Source: Candidatus Uhrbacteria bacterium
Lineage (GTDB): Bacteria > Patescibacteriota > Patescibacteriia > UBA9934 > GWF2-40-263
Assembly: GCA_903831335.1 (NCBI GenBank)
Contig: CAIKXH010000137.1
Coordinates: forward strand, 1-16,284
Direction: 5' to 3'
DNA length: 16,284 bases
This document shows positions 7,520 to 12,864 of this stretch, one piece after another (the stretch's first letter is position 1; each line of letters starts with the position of its first letter). The translations under genes and the position numbers were made by a program. A model generated the notes under the pieces. It saw nothing but the letters and a program-made list of their open reading frames with translations. It searched no databases and was not told the origin of the DNA.

Positions 7520-7876
7520 ATGAAATTCCAAAAGAAAAACATCGCGCTTACCATCGGGTTTATTATTTTGGTCGCACTCTTCTTAAATCATTATAGTTTC
7601 ACGTTCGAGTGTATTAGGTGGTTGGATCCAATAACAAATCAAAATACAAATTCAAAATTATTGATGCAAGAACACTGGAAGCTAGATAATGGTATTTCTC
7701 TGAATTCCAAACTTCCACCTTTGATAGATGGTGAATGTAATCAACGTTCTGCGATTCCTTCAGGTTTACTATGGAAAAGGAATAAACAGAACGAACTTTT
7801 GACTGCTGATTTTTTCATTGTTGCTGTTGGGGCTCTGGCTTTGGCGTTTGTGATGACACATAAGAAAAAAGAATAA
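7520..7876 (+). CDS. Hypothetical protein with two membrane segments
   Basis: Not recognised. The 118-residue product has a basic N-terminus (MKFQKKN), a hydrophobic helix at about 8-22, a polar loop of roughly 70 residues, a second helix at about 96-113 and a basic end (THKKKE). By the positive-inside rule both ends would be cytoplasmic and the loop outside. The loop holds the only two cysteines (31 and 73), which could form a disulfide. The ATG at 7520 is preferred over the frame opening at 7472, because the extra residues would be translated from repeat sequence. The next gene starts 6 bases after its stop, so the two are probably cotranscribed. No Shine-Dalgarno. Confidence 0.65.
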   Translation: MKFQKKNIALTIGFIILVALFLNHYSFTFECIRWLDPITNQNTNSKLLMQEHWKLDNGISLNSKLPPLIDGECNQRSAIPSGLLWKRNKQNELLTADFFIVAVGALALAFVMTHKKKE

Positions 7877-7882
7877 AAATAT

Positions 7883-8101
7883 ATGGCAAGAATAAATTTT
7901 GGTTCAGTCTTCGAAGAAAGACCGGATCGTACCTTAACTCCTAGACAAAGAATCAGAGTTGGTGGAATTGAATTAAGCCCGGGTGTCAGTATTGGACAAG
8001 GTGTTGCTTTTGGGGGAATTGATTTTACCAAGTTTATAGGTCGTGATTTCGATGTTGATACTGACGGAAATGTTTTGGTTATAAAGGGTATATATCAATA
8101 A
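7883..8101 (+). CDS. Small hypothetical protein
   Basis: Not recognised. The 72-residue product has no membrane segment or signal peptide. The first third is charged and Arg-rich (EERPDRTLTPRQRIR). The rest is glycine- and Val/Ile-rich with alternating hydrophobic residues (VGGIELSPGVSIGQGVAFGG, then DFDVDTDGNVLVIKGIY), which suggests beta strands. It sits tightly between two membrane-protein genes (6 bases after one, 1 base before the next), so the coding call rests mainly on operon spacing. Its function may concern the flanking proteins, but this is inference. No Shine-Dalgarno; upstream is A/T-rich. Confidence 0.55.
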   Translation: MARINFGSVFEERPDRTLTPRQRIRVGGIELSPGVSIGQGVAFGGIDFTKFIGRDFDVDTDGNVLVIKGIYQ

Positions 8102-8102
8102 T

Positions 8103-8399
8103 ATGGATGAAATCGAACAGCCTGAGATTATCATTCATGACCCAACTCGTGATTCAATAGATAAAATAAATCAGGCTATTGCGGCGGTTGTTTTGGTGTT
8201 GGTGATTGGTTTTATAACAATGCTTTTTATGCTTGCAGGTTTGCTGCTTGATGCTTGGCGTTCTAAAACTGATTCTTACAGAAGTTTGTCAGAACATTTA
8301 GAATCACAACAAAAAACAATTGACATAATGCAAAATTCTTTAACTGAAATACAAAACATATTGCAGAATAAAGTAGATAAACCACGCTCTTTAAAATAG
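8103..8399 (+). CDS. Hypothetical single-pass membrane protein with coiled coil
   Basis: Not recognised. A 98-residue product with an acidic N-terminus (MDEIEQPEIIIHD), one strong membrane helix at about 26-51 (AIAAVVLVLVIGFITMLFMLAGLLL) and a C-terminal polar helix of about 45 residues. The tail SLSEHLESQQKTIDIMQNSLTEIQNILQNK has heptad-like spacing, suggesting a short coiled coil. This layout fits a scaffold or an accessory subunit, but no specific function can be given. It starts one base after the preceding stop codon and is followed 2 bases after its own stop by a family A repeat. Confidence 0.6.
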   Translation: MDEIEQPEIIIHDPTRDSIDKINQAIAAVVLVLVIGFITMLFMLAGLLLDAWRSKTDSYRSLSEHLESQQKTIDIMQNSLTEIQNILQNKVDKPRSLK

Positions 8400-8401
8400 T
8401 A

Positions 8402-8440
8402 CGAGATCCTTCGCTTCGCTCAGGATGACATAAAAAGTAT
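8402..8440 (+). repeat. Family A palindromic repeat with tail, before nth
   Basis: CGAGATCCTTCGCTTCGCTCAGGATGAC occupies 8402-8429, the cleanest copy in the window. The 11-base tail ATAAAAAGTAT leads directly to the nth ATG at 8441, in parallel with the tails before tsf and the cytidylyltransferase gene. Confidence 0.9.
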
Positions 8441-9145
8441 ATGCTCGATATTGTCGCAACTCTCAAAATTCTCAAAAAGCGATTTCCTAATCCGGGTGCG
8501 ATGGAATTAGGGTCGCCGTATCAGAATCTTGTTGCGGTTATGCTTTCGGCAAGAACTCGAGACGAACAGGTTCTTAAACTTCTTCCTGCTTTTTGGAAAT
8601 CATTTCCGACTGTAGAGAAACTTTCGAAAGCGACAACGACGCAGATCGAAGTTCGAATCAATACGATCGGAATGTTCCGACAGAAGGCGAAGAATTTGAA
8701 AAAGATGGCGGTGGATGTTGTGTCGAAGTTTGATGGAAAGATTCCGTCGACAATGGATGAACTTGTTTCTCTTGCGGGTGTTGGTCGAAAAACGGCAAGC
8801 GTTGTGCTTGTGTGTTCGTTCGATAAGACGGCGATTGCTGTCGACACGCACGTCTTTCGAGTCACGAATCGACTCGGGTGGGTTCGATCGAAAACGGTTG
8901 AGGATGCAGAGCAGAAGCTTCTCGATATTGTTCCGCCAAGGTATCATCAGACTGTGAACCGTGTGTTCGTGAAACTTGGACGATATGTTTGTATCCGATC
9001 CCCGCGCTGCTGGGCTTGTCCGGTTCGAGACCTGTGTGAATTTAAACAAAAGAATCTGGTACGTCCGAAAAATGCTGATGAAATTTTGGAAGATGTGGAT
9101 CGTCGAGAAAAGGAGTTGGAAACATTGCGAGAAAAAGCTACTTAA
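8441..9145 (+). CDS. nth: Endonuclease III (HhH-GPD DNA glycosylase/AP lyase)
   Basis: Base-excision repair enzyme that removes oxidised pyrimidines and nicks at abasic sites. The 234-residue protein has the helix-hairpin-helix LAGVGRKTAS with catalytic Lys117, the catalytic Asp135 in VDTHVFRV, and a C-terminal iron-sulfur cluster motif of Cys184, 190, 193 and 199. The spacing is C-x5-C-x2-C-x5-C, one residue shorter in the first gap than the E. coli C-x6-C-x2-C-x5-C. The early SARTRDEQ resembles the archaeal-type SQRTRDE and differs from the E. coli SAQATD. An extra charged tail of about 25 residues (VDRREKELETLREKAT) follows the cluster. Arg is encoded by CGA in 13 of 19 cases, while gap mostly uses CGT/CGC, a hint of different history. 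Confidence 0.95.
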   Translation: MLDIVATLKILKKRFPNPGAMELGSPYQNLVAVMLSARTRDEQVLKLLPAFWKSFPTVEKLSKATTTQIEVRINTIGMFRQKAKNLKKMAVDVVSKFDGKIPSTMDELVSLAGVGRKTASVVLVCSFDKTAIAVDTHVFRVTNRLGWVRSKTVEDAEQKLLDIVPPRYHQTVNRVFVKLGRYVCIRSPRCWACPVRDLCEFKQKNLVRPKNADEILEDVDRREKELETLREKAT

Positions 9146-9174
9146 TTTTATTGCTTGAGCCTATCGAACGCTAC

Positions 9175-9720
9175 ATGAAAAATATTGATTCCAAATTATC
9201 TGACGCATTGTTCTTCGCAACAAGATCTTCGCACGCCTTTTCAAGGATCGCTATTTTTTGTGCAACGTATTTGTTGTGGGGAAGTATTGCGTTATTGATG
9301 GCTTTTGTTGCGTGGTCACAATTTAAAACCCCAGAACTATTTTCTTGGACAAATCTTTTGTTTCTTGAATCAGCTATTTTTTTGCGATTATTTATTCCAT
9401 GGGTTGTGACCATGATGTTCTCACTTTCGATTCGTCGCATGCGCCCATTCCGCGCTGAACATCACAAGCCTCTCATTCACATGCCGATTGAAACACCTTC
9501 ATTTCCGTCTGCTCACGCAACCATTTCATTTGCATTTTCGACACTCTTTATCGGAGATGCGATTTTGTTTCCCCTTGCTCTTGTGATGGCTGTTGCAGTG
9601 GTTTACGGACGTGTGGCTGTTGGGGTACATTATGTTTCCGATGTCCTCGCAGGAACTGTCGTCGGACTTACATTCGGAATATTCGTTTCACGCTTTTTGC
9701 CACTTTTTATTGGAGGATAA
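9175..9720 (+). CDS. PAP2-family membrane phosphatase
   Basis: Predicted multi-pass membrane phosphatase of the PAP2/acid phosphatase superfamily, whose bacterial members dephosphorylate lipids such as undecaprenyl pyrophosphate or phosphatidic acid; the substrate here cannot be told. The 181-residue protein has about five hydrophobic segments and the three motifs: RRMRP (87-91), PSFPSAHA with His114, and R136-x5-H142-x3-D146 in GRVAVGVHYVSD. The Lys normally seven residues before the RP arginine is Ser83, although Arg87 and Arg88 are near. I prefer ATG 9175; the longer frame from TTG 9151 starts in what looks like a degraded family B half-repeat. It starts 29 bases after nth. No Shine-Dalgarno. 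Confidence 0.85.
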   Translation: MKNIDSKLSDALFFATRSSHAFSRIAIFCATYLLWGSIALLMAFVAWSQFKTPELFSWTNLLFLESAIFLRLFIPWVVTMMFSLSIRRMRPFRAEHHKPLIHMPIETPSFPSAHATISFAFSTLFIGDAILFPLALVMAVAVVYGRVAVGVHYVSDVLAGTVVGLTFGIFVSRFLPLFIGG

Positions 9721-9775
9721 TTCCTGTCCTGTCGATTGACCGAAGAGAGCGGATGGATCCCTTGCTTATAAACAT

Positions 9776-9827
9776 GAGATCCTTCGGCTAAACAAGAAGC
9801 GGTCGCTCAGGATGACACAAAAAAGAT
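9776..9827 (+). repeat. Family A repeat, long variant, with tail
   Basis: GAGATCCTTCGGCTAAAC...GCGGTCGCTCAGGATGAC (9776-9816) is the long form of family A, like 5790-5831 but with AAGAA in the centre. The 11-base tail ACAAAAAAGAT joins it to the ATG at 9828. The 55 bases before it (9721-9775) show only a faint resemblance to a decayed facing copy. Confidence 0.85.
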
Positions 9828-10316
9828 ATGCCTAAAATTGTTACCGTCTCCGGCGGATTCGATCCCATTCACATCGGCCATGTCCGAATGATTCGCGAAG
9901 CGCGTGCGCTTGGGGACGAACTTGTTGTTATTCTCAATAACGACAACTGGCTTATGGCAAAAAAAGGTTTTGTGTTTATGCCTGAGACAGAACGACAAGA
10001 AATTATTGAGGCGCTCGAAGGTGTTTCGAAAGTAGTTCTTACGAAGCATGTGGAAAATGATCCTGACAGAAGTGTGTGTGGTGCGCTCAGAGAAATTCGC
10101 CCAGATATTTTTGCAAACGGAGGGGATCGATTCGCAGATAATATTCCAGAAGCGATTCTAGCGAAGGAACTTGGAATCGAACTTGTGTTCGGAATTGGCA
10201 GAGGAGGAAAGGTACAATCCAGCACGTGGCTAGCGGCATCTGATAGAGAAACGCGTGTGTGTTTTTGTGACTCGAAATTGCTCTATAAAGATTGTCACGG
10301 GAAATCGAAAACATAA
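9828..10316 (+). CDS. Cytidylyltransferase-fold protein with C-terminal SEC-C-like motif
   Basis: Nucleotidyltransferase of the HIGH superfamily that would transfer CMP or AMP to a phosphorylated substrate; relatives include TagD (glycerol-3-phosphate) and the RfaE/HldE adenylyltransferase domain. The 162-residue protein has GGFDPIHIGH (9-18), containing H15-x-G-H18, a central NGGDR (97-101) and GGKVQSSTWL (126-135), equivalent to the family ST motif that contacts the nucleotide. The substrate cannot be deduced. Residues 145-158, CFCDSKLLYKDCHG, have C-x-C-x8-C-H spacing with the following Gly, matching the SEC-C zinc-binding motif (CPCGSGKKYKKCCG in SecA). The GSGK part is changed to DSKL. 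Such an appendage is unusual for this family. The start lies 11 bases after a family A repeat. Confidence 0.82.
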   Translation: MPKIVTVSGGFDPIHIGHVRMIREARALGDELVVILNNDNWLMAKKGFVFMPETERQEIIEALEGVSKVVLTKHVENDPDRSVCGALREIRPDIFANGGDRFADNIPEAILAKELGIELVFGIGRGGKVQSSTWLAASDRETRVCFCDSKLLYKDCHGKSKT

Positions 10317-10320
10317 ATAA

Positions 10321-10386
10321 TATTACCTGAGCTTGTCGAAGGTCTGTCGCGTTAGTGCTTCGACAAGCTCAGCAAATAAACGAATT
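10321..10386 (+). repeat. Family B palindromic repeat with tail, before mltG
   Basis: CTGAGCTTGTCGAAG (10327-10341) and CTTCGACAAGCTCAG (10358-10372) form a perfect 15-base inverted repeat with a 16-base loop. TATTAC precedes, and the 14-base tail CAAATAAACGAATT joins it to the mltG ATG. The tail agrees with the tail before eno at 10 of 14 positions, so the conserved unit extends beyond the hairpin. Confidence 0.9.
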
Positions 10387-11358
10387 ATGATGCGACGACT
10401 TTCGATTTTCTTTTTTATCTGTGCCATTTTGCTTGCTGCTGTTGGTGCATTTTTTGTGCGTGATGTTTTATTTCTCACACCAAAACAAAGTGCTTCACCG
10501 ATTGAGATTGTGATCGCGCAAGGTTCTGGGGTTTCGACAATCGCAAAACAATTAAAGGAGTCAACATTGATTTCACATCCGACTTTTTTCAAATGGTTTG
10601 TGATGTGGTCGCGTACAGAAAATAAATTACAGGCTGGAACATTTTCTTTTTTGCCAAATACATCAATCGCTACAATCGTCCTTGTTTTATCGAATCCAAC
10701 AAGCGCAGAAGTAAAAGTCACCATTCCGGAAGGGTTTACGAAAGAACAAATCAAAGAAAAGCTGATCGTAACGTTTGCAGATTTTGATCAGAAGGAATGG
10801 GATAAGCAGACAAAGAGTCTCGAAGGATATTTATTTCCTGACACATATCAGTTTTCAAAAGATGCGAGCGTAACGGAGATTGTTGAAAAGATGCGATCAA
10901 CCCTTGATCGTCGATTGGTGGAGAATGATATTTTCATCAATGTGGATTTGCAATTGCAGAATAGTAAATTTACACTTCTTCAGGTTCTGACCATGGCTTC
11001 TATTATCGAAAAAGAAGTGCAGACTCCAGAAGACATGAAGCGTGTTGCTGGAGTTTTGTTCAATCGGTTGTCGATGGGAATGCCGTTACAAGTTGATTCG
11101 ACTCTGACGTACATCAATCAAAAGACAAGCGCGACACTCACACTCTCAGATCTTAAAATGGATTCTCTGTACAATACATATACGAATCGCGGTTTGCCAC
11201 CTGGACCAATTTGTAATCCGGGAATGAATGCGATACTTGCTGTGCTTCATCCGACAGATTCCGATTTCCTTTATTTTCTGACAAGAAAGGATGGAACGGC
11301 GGTTTACGCAAAAACGCATGCAGAGCATGTGGCAAACAAACAAAAGTATTTGCGATAG
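10387..11358 (+). CDS. mltG: Endolytic murein transglycosylase MltG (YceG-like)
   Basis: Membrane-anchored enzyme that cuts nascent peptidoglycan strands and sets glycan chain length. The 323-residue product has a basic N-terminus (MMRRL) and a single membrane anchor at about 6-24. A LysM-like region follows (residues about 38-110, containing VIAQGSGVSTIAKQLKES). The catalytic domain carries ASIIEKE with Glu208, aligned with the E. coli catalytic Glu218, then QVDSTLTY, YNTYTNRGLPPGPICNPG and the C-terminal AVYAKTHAEH. Length is close to the family norm (about 340). The frame opens at 10333, but those residues come from the family B repeat. ATG 10387 or the adjacent ATG 10390 is the sensible start. 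A terminator follows within 8 bases. Confidence 0.95.
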   Translation: MMRRLSIFFFICAILLAAVGAFFVRDVLFLTPKQSASPIEIVIAQGSGVSTIAKQLKESTLISHPTFFKWFVMWSRTENKLQAGTFSFLPNTSIATIVLVLSNPTSAEVKVTIPEGFTKEQIKEKLIVTFADFDQKEWDKQTKSLEGYLFPDTYQFSKDASVTEIVEKMRSTLDRRLVENDIFINVDLQLQNSKFTLLQVLTMASIIEKEVQTPEDMKRVAGVLFNRLSMGMPLQVDSTLTYINQKTSATLTLSDLKMDSLYNTYTNRGLPPGPICNPGMNAILAVLHPTDSDFLYFLTRKDGTAVYAKTHAEHVANKQKYLR

Positions 11359-11365
11359 ATTAAAG

Positions 11366-11392
11366 GAAGGGTTGACACACCCTTCTTTTTTT
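11366..11392 (+). terminator. Rho-independent terminator of mltG
   Basis: GAAGGGT (11366-11372) and ACCCTTC (11379-11385) form a perfect 7-base stem around the loop TGACAC, followed by seven T (11386-11392). The loop side also carries the -35 box of the next promoter. Confidence 0.9.
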
Positions 11393-11400
11393 GTTACCTT
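11372..11400 (+). promoter_or_regulatory. Promoter of the 422-residue protein gene
   Basis: A perfect TTGACA (11372-11377), a 17-base spacer and TACCTT (11395-11400), preceded by TGT to make an extended -10. The -35 box overlaps the mltG terminator hairpin. Initiation near 11407 would give a leader of about 30 bases containing the strong Shine-Dalgarno. The layout is the same as at 12776-12804. Confidence 0.7.
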
Positions 11401-11425
11401 TCGCCCTTCGACTCAACCAAACACA

Positions 11426-11431
11426 AGGAGG
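11426..11431 (+). promoter_or_regulatory. Strong Shine-Dalgarno sequence
   Basis: AAGGAGGTG includes a full AGGAGG 6 bases before the ATG at 11438. It is remarkable here because most genes in the window lack any such sequence, and it fixes the start at 11438 against the longer open frame from 11291 that overlaps mltG. Confidence 0.85.
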
Positions 11432-11437
11432 TGTTGT

Positions 11438-12706
11438 ATGTCGAATTTGGCAGAAAGAACAGGTGCTCTTTTAAATATTGATCTGCATCAGATTACACGA
11501 GAAGTGCGTGTTTTCCACATGCGTCGTCGTCATGTGACACATTACATCGCTCGGCTTCAGGTACTTGTCATGATCAAGAACTCGCTTTACCTCATTACAG
11601 ATTCCATCGGATCTGATTTGAAGGTTGGGCAAGTACTTATTCGTAACCTTGAACTCACACGTCGTCTCAAGTCCGAGAATGAACTCTTCGTTGTCTACGA
11701 CAATCTTTTTGACGCTTGGCGCGCCATGAGTCGATTGAATCCGCGATACAAAGCGGAAGAGATTCCGGCGATAGATGCATTACGTCTGGAAGGTGACGAG
11801 CTCATGAAGATTTCGTGGACACTTAAGGCCAAGGTTCTTGATGGTCAGCTTGCATACACAGCGCGTGCATGGCGGGCGATCGGTCCGCACCAGGGGGTGC
11901 GCAATGAACACAAGGTGCGAGCGGTCGGTAAAGTCGTGGAAGCTACGGAGGTGAAGGATCGTCGTCATCATTTCAATCCTGGGCGACTTCCGCTCATGTA
12001 CCTTACGGTGGATCTTGCGCTTTGGGCACGGATCCAAGAGGCAAGTCGTATTGGCGGACGTATGGATCATCGTGCGATGGTGCTTCAGTTATACATTGAC
12101 GCTTATACCACAGCCGTGAGTATGACGATCAATGATCTGCAGCAGTTGCTGCGTCCCGCAGGTGTATTCGGGGATGGTCGCACTCCGCGTAAGGTTCGCG
12201 AAGCTGTGGCGCGCATTCGTATGAGTGTGAAGCCGCTTGATAATCTGACCGCGCGTCCGTTTGTACATGTTTTTGAACACGTGGGTACCGATTTGGTGCT
12301 CGCCGCGGATCTCATGGAAGAAGCAGCGGACAATCGAGATCCGGTCCGTATGGATGCGGCGAAGGCGTTCGTTCATCGTGCGTACCGTTCGCTTGTATTA
12401 CTGCAACATGGGCGGTTAATCCATGAGGTGCTCGCTACTGTTGCGATGCACGTGCATTCCAAGGAAGTTCTGCGTCCGGAAGTATTGTCTGAACTCATGG
12501 TCGCGATTGCGGACTTGCAGGGCAAGCTTTCGAACAAGGAACCTTTCACGCAAGAACCGTTTGAAAGCGGTTTTCTCAACCCGGTTCTCGTAAGGATCTT
12601 GGGAAGTCTCGAGTCTGCCCTCCGTGGTCTTGAGAACAAGGAGGATGCGATGAAGGGGATGAAGCAGGCTCACCAACATCTCAAGGCTGCGGTCGCTCCG
12701 TTCTAG
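11438..12706 (+). CDS. Unrecognised 422-residue helical protein
   Basis: I do not recognise this protein. It has no signal peptide or membrane segment and reads as mostly alpha-helical throughout, rich in Arg, Ala, Leu, Val and Met, with few aromatic or low-complexity stretches. Regions to note are an Arg/His-rich start (VFHMRRRHVTHYIARLQVL, from about residue 25), a His/Arg-rich patch near residues 173-183 (EVKDRRHHFNPGR), a helical C-terminal half with scattered His, and LENKEDAMKGMKQAHQHLKA near the end. No Walker, HTH, nuclease or cysteine-ligand motif was seen. GC content is visibly above the neighbours (one 60-base line reaches 38 G+C), with more GCG, GTG and CGT codons. It has its own promoter, Shine-Dalgarno and terminator, so it is a single-gene unit. 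Codon periodicity and the regulatory signals make it a real gene. Confidence 0.85.
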   Translation: MSNLAERTGALLNIDLHQITREVRVFHMRRRHVTHYIARLQVLVMIKNSLYLITDSIGSDLKVGQVLIRNLELTRRLKSENELFVVYDNLFDAWRAMSRLNPRYKAEEIPAIDALRLEGDELMKISWTLKAKVLDGQLAYTARAWRAIGPHQGVRNEHKVRAVGKVVEATEVKDRRHHFNPGRLPLMYLTVDLALWARIQEASRIGGRMDHRAMVLQLYIDAYTTAVSMTINDLQQLLRPAGVFGDGRTPRKVREAVARIRMSVKPLDNLTARPFVHVFEHVGTDLVLAADLMEEAADNRDPVRMDAAKAFVHRAYRSLVLLQHGRLIHEVLATVAMHVHSKEVLRPEVLSELMVAIADLQGKLSNKEPFTQEPFESGFLNPVLVRILGSLESALRGLENKEDAMKGMKQAHQHLKAAVAPF

Positions 12707-12751
12707 GAGGGGCCAATGATCAATCCAATTCCAACTCCGCAGACTTCTCTT

Positions 12752-12774
12752 GAACCCACATCGGGTTCTTTTTT
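12752..12774 (+). terminator. Rho-independent terminator after the 422-residue protein gene
   Basis: GAACCC (12752-12757) and GGGTTC (12763-12768) pair around a 5-base loop (ACATC), followed by TTTTTT (12769-12774). It lies 46 bases after the stop codon and immediately before the next promoter. Confidence 0.85.
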
Positions 12775-12775
12775 A

Positions 12776-12804
12776 TTGACAAAATCATCAAAATCTGTTA
12801 ATTT
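12776..12804 (+). promoter_or_regulatory. Promoter of the HExxH protein gene
   Basis: A perfect TTGACA (12776-12781), 17-base spacer and TAATTT (12799-12804) with TG at 12796-12797, an extended -10. Predicted initiation near 12811 leaves a leader of about 54 bases. It starts one base after the preceding terminator's T run. Confidence 0.75.
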
Positions 12805-12864
12805 CCTCTGTTCTCAAAAAGCGATTGCTTGTTGAGTCGTACATTTCATGAGAAGGAGACGAAC

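Noticed and set aside
8263..8475. Reverse-strand reading frame containing the peptide CHPERSEGS, and a similar one at 502-789 with SAAKDL
   Set aside because: These peptides are translations of the family A repeat and recur as artefacts in databases; the frames overlap real genes on the other strand.
9151..9174. TTG start giving the PAP2 protein eight more residues
   Set aside because: The stretch CTTGAGCCTATCGAACG looks like a degraded family B half-repeat (13 of 17 matches to CCTGAGCTTGTCGAAGG); ATG 9175 is simpler.
9721..9775. Decayed reverse family A copy facing the one at 9776
   Set aside because: Only scattered matches such as GACCGAAG remain; the similarity is too weak to call.
10333..10386. 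Longer N-terminus of MltG starting in the family B repeat
   Set aside because: The added residues are encoded by the palindrome, and the protein has a normal signal anchor from ATG 10387.
11780..12679. Several long reverse-strand reading frames within the 422-residue gene
   Set aside because: They are a side effect of the higher GC; the + strand has the promoter, Shine-Dalgarno, stop and terminator.
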